From contig NZ_FOBS01000024.1 of the NCBI RefSeq assembly GCF_900109885.1, positions 1 to 50,024 on the forward strand: a stretch of DNA of 50,024 nucleotides, written 5' to 3'. Made by a program: the position numbers and the translations under genes. A model generated the notes under the pieces. That model did no database searches and was not told where the DNA came from. It saw only the letters and a list, made by a program, of their open reading frames with translations. Numbering within the stretch: the stretch's first letter is position 1; each line of letters begins with the position of its first letter. Origin of the DNA: Syntrophus gentianae. Lineage in GTDB: Bacteria > Desulfobacterota > Syntrophia > Syntrophales > Syntrophaceae. This document shows, piece by piece, positions 1-9,840 of the stretch.

Positions 1-1
1 C

Positions 2-499
2 CATGTCCATATCCTGGCCGTTCCAGCCGGTGATTTGTCATTGTCCCGCTGCATCGGCAGGACAAATCTTCTGTACACACAGCATGTCAACCGGAAATAC
101 AAACGCAGCGGTCGATTGTGGCAGAACCGATTCTTTTCGACAATTGTTGATACGGAATCCTATTTATGGGCAGTGGCAAGATACATTGAGCAGAATCCTG
201 TAAAATCGGCGCTGGTGACGCGTCCGGAGGATTATCTTTGGTCGAGTTGCCTAGCAAATATCAGGGGACAAAAAGACGGATTGGTTACAGGTAAAGGGTG
301 GCTTGATGAAAAAGATCGGGAAGCCTACCGGACATTCCTGATGCAAACAGATACGCTGATGGATCAAAAGATCAGGGTGAATACTTCAACTGGGCGTCCT
401 TTGGGAAGCGGAGACTTCCTTTCGGAATTGGAAAATAAACTTTGCCGAAAGATATTACCAGGCAAGGCGGGTCGCCCCAAAAAGCAAAAAGAAATTTAA
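2..499 (+). CDS. REP-associated tyrosine transposase (RAYT, Y1 family), 5' end cut by window
   Basis: The open frame runs into the left window edge. Its first visible residues are His-Val-His, the HUH metal-binding motif of Y1 single-strand transposases. The family signature follows: RSGRLWQNRFF near residue 38, then ARYIEQNPV with the tyrosine expected to attack DNA, and the C-terminal GRPLGSGDF and GRPKK motifs. RAYT enzymes bind and cut REP palindromes and are usually single-copy domesticated genes. The visible 165 residues appear intact to the stop; the missing part should be the N-terminal 50-70 residues. The bases just after the stop (505-520) contain a tgtccccctattt run, of a kind I associate with RAYT loci, but no palindrome is resolved here. 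An in-frame ATG at 35 is internal to the domain and is not the start. Confidence 0.9.
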   Translation, partial: HVHILAVPAGDLSLSRCIGRTNLLYTQHVNRKYKRSGRLWQNRFFSTIVDTESYLWAVARYIEQNPVKSALVTRPEDYLWSSCLANIRGQKDGLVTGKGWLDEKDREAYRTFLMQTDTLMDQKIRVNTSTGRPLGSGDFLSELENKLCRKILPGKAGRPKKQKEI

Positions 500-521
500 T
501 ACGGGAAGTGTCCCCCTATTT

Positions 522-644
522 CTATTTCGGTGTCATTCCTGCTATCGCATAGATGGAGAGACCGCCTCTGCTGTATCTGGTCTCAACAGGAATCCCGTGT
601 GTTACAAAATATTCTGCTATATCCTCTCTTCTCTCATTGAGCAT
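522..644 (-). CDS. small ORF, 40 aa, coupled to UPF0158 gene
   Basis: An ATG starts one base after the stop codon of the upstream UPF0158 gene, and an AGGA lies 5 bases before it inside the end of that gene, so translational coupling is plausible. The predicted peptide begins MLNERREDIAEYF and ends AIAGMTPK. I do not recognise a family. It could be a genuine small protein, or the stump of a longer gene whose 3' part was lost next to the transposase. Evidence is limited to the start context and the protein-like composition. Confidence 0.3.
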   Translation of the reverse strand: MLNERREDIAEYFVTHGIPVETRYSRGGLSIYAIAGMTPK

Positions 645-645
645 G

Positions 646-1086
646 TCAATCCTGGCCAGCAACAGGCATTTTAACCGCAAGACCCTGTCGGCGGCACCAT
701 TCAAGGAGCGCTTCTCTGGTGCGCTCATTTTCAAATGAGTACCATTCCTCCAGCATATTTTTCTCGGCCAGTAAATCCTTGTACCGCCCGTATGCTCCTC
801 GGCGCGAAAAAATGGACAGAACCCGGTCAATCAATTCAGGACACCGGCGTTGGACAAACTCCATCACCAGTGGTTTTCCGAGATCGAGATCGTTTTTATG
901 GGGAATGCCGATATAATCGTCATTGTCGTCAACATCCTCCGGAATTTCGTCCTCATCGAGGTTGATCGAGGCGAAGAATGACTCACCGGTGACCCTGTTG
1001 ACAACCGCGCAATGTTCACCGGGAGCGGCGCTGCTGACGAAAAAAAAGGCGTCCTCAATGGTTTCAAAGGTTACAGCTGGTTCCAT
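646..1086 (-). CDS. UPF0158 family protein
   Basis: This 146-residue acidic protein resembles the UPF0158 family, which has no assigned biochemical function. The family look comes from the N-terminal 'AVTFETIEDAFFFV' type opening, the Asp/Glu-rich middle (DLDEDEIPEDVDDNDDY region, about residues 44-60), the central FVQRRCPEL and the aromatic C-terminal ENERTREALLEWC. A GTG six bases upstream (1092) is also possible, but the ATG at 1086 has a G-rich ribosome-binding stretch at a better distance. A 40-codon ORF follows after one base. Nothing in the sequence indicates membrane association or enzymatic residues. It is probably cytoplasmic. Confidence 0.75.
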   Translation of the reverse strand: MEPAVTFETIEDAFFFVSSAAPGEHCAVVNRVTGESFFASINLDEDEIPEDVDDNDDYIGIPHKNDLDLGKPLVMEFVQRRCPELIDRVLSIFSRRGAYGRYKDLLAEKNMLEEWYSFENERTREALLEWCRRQGLAVKMPVAGQD

Positions 1087-1162
1087 ATTCACCCCCCGTG
1101 CTTCGAGTTTTGGAAAGGTAAGATCCTTCCCTGGCTGATGGGTCCATTTCCATAGAAAAATC

Positions 1163-2527
1163 TCATTCTCTCTTCAATCCCAAACGCTCCCAGAGAAAGG
1201 TAACGTCAAAGGGTTCTCCGCCGGTCTGATCGATACGGCGCGCCTCAAGCTGTTCGAGGGATTTGAGCAGTTCGACCACCGCCGGACGCAGCTTTTTGTC
1301 TTTCACCGCCTCAAGTGGGGATTTTCCTTCTAGTGCAGGCAGAGCAATTTCCGGCCAGGTTTCGTAGTGCTTGGCAAGGTACTGGTGGATGATCTGGCGC
1401 TGAATCTCCTGCGGGATGTCAGGCTCCGGCAGAGGCTTTGCTGCATCACGGGCTTTTTCCGAACGGGGATCAACGACCTCGCGGATTTTGTAGGTGATGA
1501 CACTTCCGGCGATTTCTTCCAGCCACTGTCGTGCTTCGTCGGCCAATTTCGGAGTACGGCAGAAAACCTCCAGGGTGTCCGTTCCCTTCGGCACCATGGA
1601 TGCGCGGGTGCGACACCGCCCATCCTCCAGTTCTACAAACCGGTCCCAGCCTTCGTCACGATTGCCGTCGACATCTTCCTGTGCTTCAAGGATCCGCTCA
1701 AACTCTTTCCAGTCTGTCACCCGGTAATGATCGGTGGTCAGCAGGATTTTGTCTCCGGTTGACATATCAAACAGTTCGGGAAGCGGTCTTGTCGCCAGGA
1801 TGGAGTCAAGCCAACAGTCAATGATGATGCTGGCCGTGATGTAACGATCAATCGCGGGATCACCAGATTCATGCTCCAGTTCGCTTTTGATCTCAGCCAG
1901 ACAGTCAAGCGCCGTCTCCCTCTCCAGGAGATACGTCGCACCGCTCATGACAAAGCTGTCGTCCTGCCAGATCAGACGGGTGCCAAAGGTATCCCACGGC
2001 ACCAGAAAGCCGGTGGCAGCTTTTTCCCTGACCTGTACCGGCGGTTGATCGGGATTGAGCATGTCTGCCAGAACCAGCCCCTCGTCCTTCATCACTTCTT
2101 TCACCTCATACAGAGACAAGGGGCGTTTTGCCAGTTCCAGAATCCACTCCCTGCCACGGGAAGTCAGCAGCGGCCCGCCATTGCCGAGAATCAGCTCGTG
2201 CGCCTTGATGTCCTTGCCGTTGATATCCAGTACCGCATCCGCCAGCAGCCACTCGCCGATATTTATGGATAGGGCTTGCGCAAGTCGCGGTGACAGGGCA
2301 TCAAGGGCGTCCAGTCTCCCTTCGTCAGGCCCATCCATGAAATCAAAACGCACGGCTGCGCCGGCTTCTTCAGGATAATGCTCTTCCAACCATGAAAGGG
2401 CTGTTTCTATGGCCTGTTTTTCGTCATGACGACGCGACGCGAGTTGGTCATCCTTTGCCAGGCAGCACTTCTTGTATTTTTTTCCGCTGCCGCAGGGGCA
2501 GAGGTCGTTACGGCCGATTTTATTCAT
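1163..2527 (-). CDS. SEC-C metal-binding motif protein
   Basis: The protein is 454 residues long and opens with a SEC-C zinc motif: Cys10, Cys12, Cys21 and Cys22 in [13 protein letters not shown]. The motif was first seen at the C-terminus of SecA, but it occurs in many unrelated proteins and does not by itself imply secretion. The remaining 430 residues are soluble, acidic and without recognisable catalytic motifs. The C-terminal third (about 350-450) contains [19 protein letters not shown] and a repeat-like helical end, similar to other long SEC-C proteins of unknown role. The start has aaggttgga upstream. It is transcribed toward the UPF0158 gene, with 76 bases between them, so the two may be co-transcribed. 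Confidence 0.8.
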   Translation of the reverse strand: MNKIGRNDLCPCGSGKKYKKCCLAKDDQLASRRHDEKQAIETALSWLEEHYPEEAGAAVRFDFMDGPDEGRLDALDALSPRLAQALSINIGEWLLADAVLDINGKDIKAHELILGNGGPLLTSRGREWILELAKRPLSLYEVKEVMKDEGLVLADMLNPDQPPVQVREKAATGFLVPWDTFGTRLIWQDDSFVMSGATYLLERETALDCLAEIKSELEHESGDPAIDRYITASIIIDCWLDSILATRPLPELFDMSTGDKILLTTDHYRVTDWKEFERILEAQEDVDGNRDEGWDRFVELEDGRCRTRASMVPKGTDTLEVFCRTPKLADEARQWLEEIAGSVITYKIREVVDPRSEKARDAAKPLPEPDIPQEIQRQIIHQYLAKHYETWPEIALPALEGKSPLEAVKDKKLRPAVVELLKSLEQLEARRIDQTGGEPFDVTFLWERLGLKRE

Positions 2528-2713
2528 GTGATTCCAACCTTGTATAGTAAATGTCTTTAAAAAGAGACCGTTCCCTATTTTTTAACGCGGCGGAAGGGAT
2601 CCATCGCCTTGTCTAGCATCAACCAGCTTTTTTTCCAAGAGGGATCAAGCAACGCCGGTAACAATAAGGGCGTCCCGGAAACGCACGCACCTGGCCCGAC
2701 AAGGGGAAAGCCT

Positions 2714-4798
2714 TTAAAAATTCGAGCTGGTGCGATAGCAATCTCCCAATTCCGCCAATTTGCCCTTGTTCCATCCGGATATCAGGCTGTAATACCGGGT
2801 GATCCGGGCCAGGCCCTTCACGGATTTTTCCCCGCAGTGGGGACAGGTCTCATGAAATCCCCGGACCGTTTTTCGGCAGTCGGGGCAGGTGGTGAAATCG
2901 GAGGAAAAAACCACGCCGGCACTCTGGGTCTCGAAGAAAACCTGCCGTAAAAAGGCGGCCAAGGCTTCTTTCGCAGGCCTTTCCTCCGCCAGCCTCAGGT
3001 TTGTCAGCGCCGATCCTTCGAGAAAAGAATGGAAAAGGCCCTCCTGACGAACGCGCTCCAAAGGCCTCATCTTCGCCGAAACATCAAGATGGGTGGAATT
3101 GTTGTAGTACAGTCCCCCCCGCACCACATCGCCACGGATATGGCGCCCCGCTTCGGGAGAAAAGTAGCGGAGGTCCAGGCGGGCGAAACGGTAGGCGGTT
3201 GTTTCCGCGGGGGATTGTTCCAGGATCAACCGCAGACCATATTTCCGGCTGAATCTGTCGATTTCCTTTTTCATGTGCCCAACGATTTTCAAACCGAGTT
3301 TCAACGCAGTCGAGGATTCGTGAAGGTGCTTCCCCGAAGAGATCCGGACCAGTTCGTTGAGCCCCACCATCCCCACGAGATAAGCCGTCCGATCGGGACG
3401 GAGGTAGGGATGTCCGTCCCGGTTCATGGTCATCAGGGATAAGGGTCCCGAATCCCCGTAGTTCAGCAGCTTCTCAATAAAGACCTTTTTTTGAACGTGG
3501 GCCGTGACTGCCAGCTCCAATTGGGCCGTCAGCAGTTTCATAAGGCGGCGGGAGTCTCCCTCGGCGCGGTATGCCAACCGGGGCAGATTGAGGGAGATGT
3601 TCTGCATGGAGGCGTTTCGCATTCTTTCGGGATTTTCCACATCGTCGCAATAGGAGGGGGAACGCCCCAGCGGAAGAGAGCCGCATTCCGAAAGCCTCAG
3701 CAGCCCTCCCCGGTCAAAGACAAAGAAGGGATTTCCCTTGTCGGCGGCCACGTCACAGAGATGTTCGAGAAAGGCTTCCCATCCGGGGGTCCGGAAGAAG
3801 CCCTCCGAAAGATGCACGATCGGTCGGGGAAAAACGAAGGGCTGACCCGCGGCATCCCCTTCCCTGTATACATCGAAGAGGGCCCACAGAAAACGCTGTG
3901 CTTCGAGGAGATATTCTCCATAACGCTTCCCCGTTTTTTCTCCCCCCGGCCCGATCGCCTGGACATCGGCCAGATACTCCGGCACTTCCCAGGAGAGATG
4001 GATATCGGTAAAGATGGACTGTCCCCCCGTGGCCGATGCCAGCTGGGCAAATTCGTAGACGAACATCTGGGCGAGCTGCCGGATCGAATCCTCCGTCATC
4101 CCCGCCAGATAAGGGGCGAAGAAGTAATTCACCCCATGCCAGGCCACGACGCCGGAAAAATGCCCCTGAAGAATCGCGGCATAGCGCACCATGTGGGCCA
4201 GAAGCACATCCCCATGGCGGGCGGGGCCGGCCACATTGACAGAATGGGGCAGATTTATCCCGAATTTCTTGACGTACTCCAGGGAGGAACAGATGCTGTA
4301 GGGCCGGTCGATGTAACCCAGGGCATGGATATGGAGATCCCCCGCCGCGTGGGCGTCCCCGACCTCCCGGGAAAAGACCTCGTGAAGGCCGTAGGCCCGT
4401 TTGATGCCCTCCGCCAGGATCAGGTTGGTCGCTTCCGGATTGTGGGGAAGGTTTGCGTTTCCCCGGTGGGGATGGAGGATCAGTTGGCCGACGTCATAAA
4501 GGGGAAAGCCCAGGCGGGCGTGTTTTCCCCGGGCATGTTCCAGTCCCCGCTCGATGAGTTTGGCATCGACCATTTCGCGGATAAGGGTGGAGGTGAGCAG
4601 ACTGATCCCGGAATTCATGAGCTGCTTCTCCACTTCCCGGCTCACGGCGTCCGCCGTCTCGTCGTCGATGTCCGTCTCCCGGATCAGGGCATCGACGATC
4701 CGCTGCCGGTTCCAGCGGACGATTTCTTCATCCGATGTGCGCACGAACAGCGTCAGATCCACTGTATCCGGGTTTCCCGCCCTTTCCAATTTCTTCAA
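2714..4798 (-). CDS. nrdD: anaerobic (class III) ribonucleoside-triphosphate reductase-like protein, radical glycine replaced
   Basis: The 694-residue protein has an N-terminal ATP-cone (about residues 10-100, with VRWNRQRIVDALI), the NrdD barrel (for example GDLHIHALGYIDRPYS, VVAWHGVNYFF, ASMQNISLNLPR) and a C-terminal zinc ribbon (Cys638, Cys641, Cys652, Cys655). Class III enzymes reduce ribonucleotides with a glycyl radical made by NrdG. The radical glycine normally sits in a (R)(I/V)(T/C)GY motif just after the zinc ribbon. Here the text is ARITRYYS with Arg668 (codon CGG, plus-strand bases 2795-2797) in that place, while the following NKGK motif is preserved. No nrdG lies in the window. 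The gene is otherwise full length and free of frameshifts. It may be an inactive or regulatory paralogue, or carry a single-base error (GGG to CGG). The divergent gene starts 145 bases away. Confidence 0.9.
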   Translation of the reverse strand: MKKLERAGNPDTVDLTLFVRTSDEEIVRWNRQRIVDALIRETDIDDETADAVSREVEKQLMNSGISLLTSTLIREMVDAKLIERGLEHARGKHARLGFPLYDVGQLILHPHRGNANLPHNPEATNLILAEGIKRAYGLHEVFSREVGDAHAAGDLHIHALGYIDRPYSICSSLEYVKKFGINLPHSVNVAGPARHGDVLLAHMVRYAAILQGHFSGVVAWHGVNYFFAPYLAGMTEDSIRQLAQMFVYEFAQLASATGGQSIFTDIHLSWEVPEYLADVQAIGPGGEKTGKRYGEYLLEAQRFLWALFDVYREGDAAGQPFVFPRPIVHLSEGFFRTPGWEAFLEHLCDVAADKGNPFFVFDRGGLLRLSECGSLPLGRSPSYCDDVENPERMRNASMQNISLNLPRLAYRAEGDSRRLMKLLTAQLELAVTAHVQKKVFIEKLLNYGDSGPLSLMTMNRDGHPYLRPDRTAYLVGMVGLNELVRISSGKHLHESSTALKLGLKIVGHMKKEIDRFSRKYGLRLILEQSPAETTAYRFARLDLRYFSPEAGRHIRGDVVRGGLYYNNSTHLDVSAKMRPLERVRQEGLFHSFLEGSALTNLRLAEERPAKEALAAFLRQVFFETQSAGVVFSSDFTTCPDCRKTVRGFHETCPHCGEKSVKGLARITRYYSLISGWNKGKLAELGDCYRTSSNF

Positions 4799-4943
4799 TG
4801 CCCTGCCCCGCCTTTCAGGAATTTTTTATTCGGCCTTTACCTCATTCGTCCTTAAAGATCAAACGGCAATAGAAGGCACGTTTAGTGCAAATCGATCTGT
4901 ACAGTCATTATTAAAAAATTTTCAAGGAAAAGGATTCTTTTGC

Positions 4944-6074
4944 ATGGGAACCGACAATCTTATATTTCTGGAAGTAATTGAATGGTTTGATGAATCGGGG
5001 AGGGAACTGGTTCATCGGATACCGGAGACGGGATCTGGGGAAATCAAGTGGGGCGCCCAGTTGACCGTTCGGGAAAGCCAGGCGGCCGTCTTCTTTTACA
5101 ACGGCAGGGCCTGCGACGTTTTCGGTCCGGGGCGGCATACCCTGAAAACGGGGAACCTGCCCATCCTGACGAAGATCCTCAGTCTCCCCTGGGGGATGAA
5201 AAGCCCCCTTCGGGCGGAGGTCTTCTTTGTCAACAAAAAGGTCTTTCCCAACTTGAAATGGGGAACCCGCGATCCGGCCGCCTTCCGGGATTCCGAGCTG
5301 GGGCTCATCCGCCTGCGCGCCTTCGGCATGTTCAACATCCGTGTCCTCGATCCGCTGCGATTCATCAACGAGCTGGTCGGCACGCAGGGCGTCTACACGA
5401 CGGAAGCGATTGCAGAGTATCTGAGTTCCGTCATCGTCTCCTCTTTCAACGATTACATGGGCGAGAACATCGACACGATCTTCAATCTGCCCGCCCGCTA
5501 CTCGGAGATGGCCGAAGCGCTGCAGAATCTGCTTCAGGGCGAGTTTTCCCGTTTCGGCCTGGGTCTTGACGAACTTTACATCAACGCCATCACCCCGCCG
5601 CCGGAGGTGCAGAAGGCCATCGACGACAAAAGCCGCCTCGGCGTCTTTTCCGATCTGAATTCCCTGATGAAGATGAAAGCGGCCATGGCCATGGAAAATG
5701 CCTCTTCGGCGCAGGGCGAAGCCGGAGCAGGAATGGGCATGGGTGTGGGACTGATGATGCCGGGCCTGATCGCCGAGGCCTTTCGGCCTGCCCCTTCAAC
5801 TACCACGGCACCGTCGGCGCCCGCCCCGGCAGGAAACTGTCCGGCCTGCAGTCGGCCTTTACCTTCCGAGTCCAGGTTCTGCCCTTCCTGCGGGCATGCC
5901 CTTCCGGCAAAATCCCTTTGTTCGGCCTGTGGCGCCTCCGTGCCCGACGGCGCAAAATTCTGCTCCGCCTGCGGCGTTCCTGTAACAGCCCCTTCGTTTA
6001 AGAACTGCGCCAAATGCGGAAGCGCGAACCCCTCTTTCTCGACTTATTGCAATCGGTGCGGTGAACGTCTCTAA
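4944..6074 (+). CDS. SPFH-domain protein with C-terminal zinc ribbons
   Basis: The 376-residue protein starts with an SPFH/band-7-like domain (about residues 1-230; RHTLKTGNLPIL and VFFVNKKVFPNLKWGT are typical of the YdfI/'virion core' subgroup). A Met/Gly/Ala-rich hinge (about 245-300) follows, then a cysteine-rich tail with several CxxC pairs that form consecutive zinc-ribbon knuckles. SPFH proteins form membrane-associated ring or cage oligomers; this subgroup has no transmembrane anchor here. The frame is open upstream to 4554, but that part lies inside nrdD on the other strand. The ATG at 4944 has AAGGAAAAGGA nine bases before it. The stop overlaps the next gene by 14 bases, so the two are clearly co-translated. 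Confidence 0.85.
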   Translation: MGTDNLIFLEVIEWFDESGRELVHRIPETGSGEIKWGAQLTVRESQAAVFFYNGRACDVFGPGRHTLKTGNLPILTKILSLPWGMKSPLRAEVFFVNKKVFPNLKWGTRDPAAFRDSELGLIRLRAFGMFNIRVLDPLRFINELVGTQGVYTTEAIAEYLSSVIVSSFNDYMGENIDTIFNLPARYSEMAEALQNLLQGEFSRFGLGLDELYINAITPPPEVQKAIDDKSRLGVFSDLNSLMKMKAAMAMENASSAQGEAGAGMGMGVGLMMPGLIAEAFRPAPSTTTAPSAPAPAGNCPACSRPLPSESRFCPSCGHALPAKSLCSACGASVPDGAKFCSACGVPVTAPSFKNCAKCGSANPSFSTYCNRCGERL

Positions 6075-7287
6075 GTGGTCCATTGAATATACCTGTCCGC
6101 AGTGCGGCGGTCCGATTTCCCTGGAGGAAGCGGACCGGCTGGTTGCCTGCCCCTTCTGCCGGACACGGGTCTATCTTGTGGCGGAAGATTCTTTCCGGTA
6201 CCTCCTGCCCGCCGCCGAAGGGATCGCGGAAGAGCTGCTCTTTCTACCCTACTGGCGCCTGAAAGGGCTCACCTTTCTCTTTTCGCCCTCGGGAATCACC
6301 TTCCGCTTTACCGACACGAACCTTCTGTCCCTGCAGATGAAAGGGCTCCCGTTATCCCTCGGCCTCCGGCCCCAGGCGATGAAACTTCGCTTTGTCACCC
6401 CCCAGGTCGCGGGCCGTTTTCTTTTCTCCGACCGGGCCATGCAGGATCTCCTCCCCCTGCTCGCTGCCCAGGACGGACAAAACCCGGCCATGCGGGCCTT
6501 TCTCGGAGAAACGGTCAGCCGGATCTACGCCCCTTTCTATTTCCGCGAGGGTCGCCTTTATGACGCCCTGCTGAAACGGCCCGTTCCGGCTGCATCCGGC
6601 ATTAACGAATCGCTCCTCGCAAGCGCCCCGGAGTCCCCGCCCTGGCAGATCTCCTTCGTCCCCACCCTGTGCCCTTCCTGTGGCTGGGACCTCCAGGGTG
6701 AAAAGGACACCCTCGTTCTCATCTGCCGGAATTGCCGGTCGCTCTGGCAATGCCGGGGAACCAGGCTGGAACGGATTCCCTTTGCCGCCTTGGTCGATGG
6801 ATCGCAACCTCGCCATTACCTCCCCTTCTGGCGGATGAAGGTCCGCATCGAAGGTCTGGAACTGGCCAGTATGGCCGATCTGATCCGGGTCGCCAATCTC
6901 CCCCGGGCGATTTCCCCGGAACTGGAACAAACGCCCCTGTATTTCTGGTCGCCTGCTTTCAAGATCAATCCGGCTCAATTTCTCCGCTGGGGCCGGCAGA
7001 TGACGGTCGCCCAGCCATCCGGAGAAACTCCCGACCAACTCCCGGAAGGACCCCTTTATCCGGTGACTCTGTCCCTTGCCGAGGCGCTTGAAGGAATCCT
7101 GGTCACACTCTTCAGTATCGCAACCAACAAACGACAGGCATTGACCTTTCTCCCCCGTATCCGCATTTCTGCGGAGGAGACCCTGCTGGTCTACCATCCC
7201 TTTTCTCTCGGGCCCCGGGAACTGGTTCATTCCCGCATGGGACTGACCGTCGACCGGGCCGCCATCACCTTCGGCTCCCAGCTCTAG
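6061..7287 (+). CDS. zinc-ribbon protein of unknown function, partner of SPFH gene
   Basis: This 408-residue protein starts with GTG inside the end of the SPFH gene. It has an N-terminal zinc ribbon (CPQCGG, then CPFC about 20 residues later) and a second one near residue 203 (CPSCGW, then CRNC). Between and after these it is rich in aromatic and basic residues (LLFLPYWRLKGL and HYLPFWRMKV are parallel motifs), suggesting two copies of one fold, each led by a zinc ribbon. There is no signal peptide and there are no convincing membrane helices. I know no named function. The 14-base overlap with the SPFH gene and the shared zinc-ribbon theme suggest that the two proteins act together, perhaps at the membrane surface. 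Confidence 0.75.
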   Translation: MNVSKWSIEYTCPQCGGPISLEEADRLVACPFCRTRVYLVAEDSFRYLLPAAEGIAEELLFLPYWRLKGLTFLFSPSGITFRFTDTNLLSLQMKGLPLSLGLRPQAMKLRFVTPQVAGRFLFSDRAMQDLLPLLAAQDGQNPAMRAFLGETVSRIYAPFYFREGRLYDALLKRPVPAASGINESLLASAPESPPWQISFVPTLCPSCGWDLQGEKDTLVLICRNCRSLWQCRGTRLERIPFAALVDGSQPRHYLPFWRMKVRIEGLELASMADLIRVANLPRAISPELEQTPLYFWSPAFKINPAQFLRWGRQMTVAQPSGETPDQLPEGPLYPVTLSLAEALEGILVTLFSIATNKRQALTFLPRIRISAEETLLVYHPFSLGPRELVHSRMGLTVDRAAITFGSQL

Positions 7288-7353
7288 GGTCTGTTCCTAA
7301 CCTTTCGCGGCAAATCGACAAAAATCCGAATTCTCCTTTTTTTCAACACCTTC

Positions 7354-7382
7354 TTGTACATCCTCAGAACTTGTATTATAAA
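7354..7382 (+). promoter_or_regulatory. candidate sigma70 promoter for ettA
   Basis: TTGTAC (7354-7359) and TATAAA (7377-7382) are separated by 17 bases in the 134-base gap before ettA. The -10 is a 5/6 match, the -35 only 3/6. The gap is AT-richer than its flanks. Confidence 0.35.
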
Positions 7383-7421
7383 TGCCTTTTAACACCGTCT
7401 TGAGGAGGCAGTCATCTTACC

Positions 7422-9107
<1,686 letters not shown>

Positions 9108-9213
9108 ATTACGGTATTGACGGAGGGATGAATATTGGACAGAATGCTTCGATAATAATAGGTTTGATCAGGTATCTTTACCGCCAGCCAGAAACGGCTG
9201 AGAAGGAGCAAGA

Positions 9214-9678
9214 ATGGATTCCTTAAGAGACGATGAAGAATTGTTTTCATCACTTGAACTGATCAATGAAAAAGTCCCCTTCCATAATGTCCTGGGCATC
9301 AAAGTCAAATCGATGAGCTTCGACCGCGTTCAGCTTTTATTTAAAATGCGCGACGAGTTTATCGGAAATTACTTCCACGGATCATTGCATGGTGGGGTTA
9401 TTTCATCCATTATTGATGTCACCGGTGGCTACGCGGCATTTTTAGCTGCTCAAAAGAAACGGTCCTGCAAAACCCTTGAGGAAAAACTTTCTTGGATACG
9501 CAAGCTGGGCACCATAAATTTACGCGTGGATTACCTGCGCCCCGGCCTGGGCAACGAGTTTGTTTCCACGGCCTACAACTTGAAAACGGGGAAAAAGGTC
9601 GCAGTGGTCAGGATTGAACTCCACAACGATTCCAATGAACTCATTGCCGTAGGCACCGGCTCTTATAATATTGCCTAA
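9214..9678 (+). CDS. hotdog-fold acyl-CoA thioesterase family protein (PaaI/YigI-like)
   Basis: The 154-residue protein has the single hotdog domain of PaaI-type thioesterases. The active-site region is HGSLHGGVISSIIDVTGGYAA (about residues 52-72), where HGG begins the central helix and the Asp is the usual catalytic acid. TINLRVDYLRPG follows as the second family motif. Such enzymes hydrolyse acyl-CoA in the cytoplasm; the substrate cannot be told from sequence. The length and the N-terminal extension recall the medium/long-chain acyl-CoA thioesterase YigI. AGAAGGAGC precedes the ATG. It lies 106 bases after ettA. Confidence 0.8.
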   Translation: MDSLRDDEELFSSLELINEKVPFHNVLGIKVKSMSFDRVQLLFKMRDEFIGNYFHGSLHGGVISSIIDVTGGYAAFLAAQKKRSCKTLEEKLSWIRKLGTINLRVDYLRPGLGNEFVSTAYNLKTGKKVAVVRIELHNDSNELIAVGTGSYNIA

Positions 9679-9840
9679 TAAATTGTTCTATGAATAACAT
9701 TTCGTCTATTTTGTATCTTCAGCGAAAAGTAACCCTATCTGTGTAATCCAGATTAAAACTGCTCTTGTGGTCCTTGATATTACTCTTGGACAAAATATCA
9801 AAACTTCCACTTCAATGATTGCATCTGGGATGACACAAAC

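Noticed and set aside
3491-4855. Long plus-strand frame opposite nrdD (454 codons)
   Set aside because: It is a shadow of the GC-rich nrdD codons; no motif or start context supports it.
4554-4943. N-terminal extension of the SPFH frame to 4554
   Set aside because: It lies entirely on the opposite strand of nrdD and the intergenic gap, has non-family residues, and the ATG at 4944 has a good ribosome-binding site.
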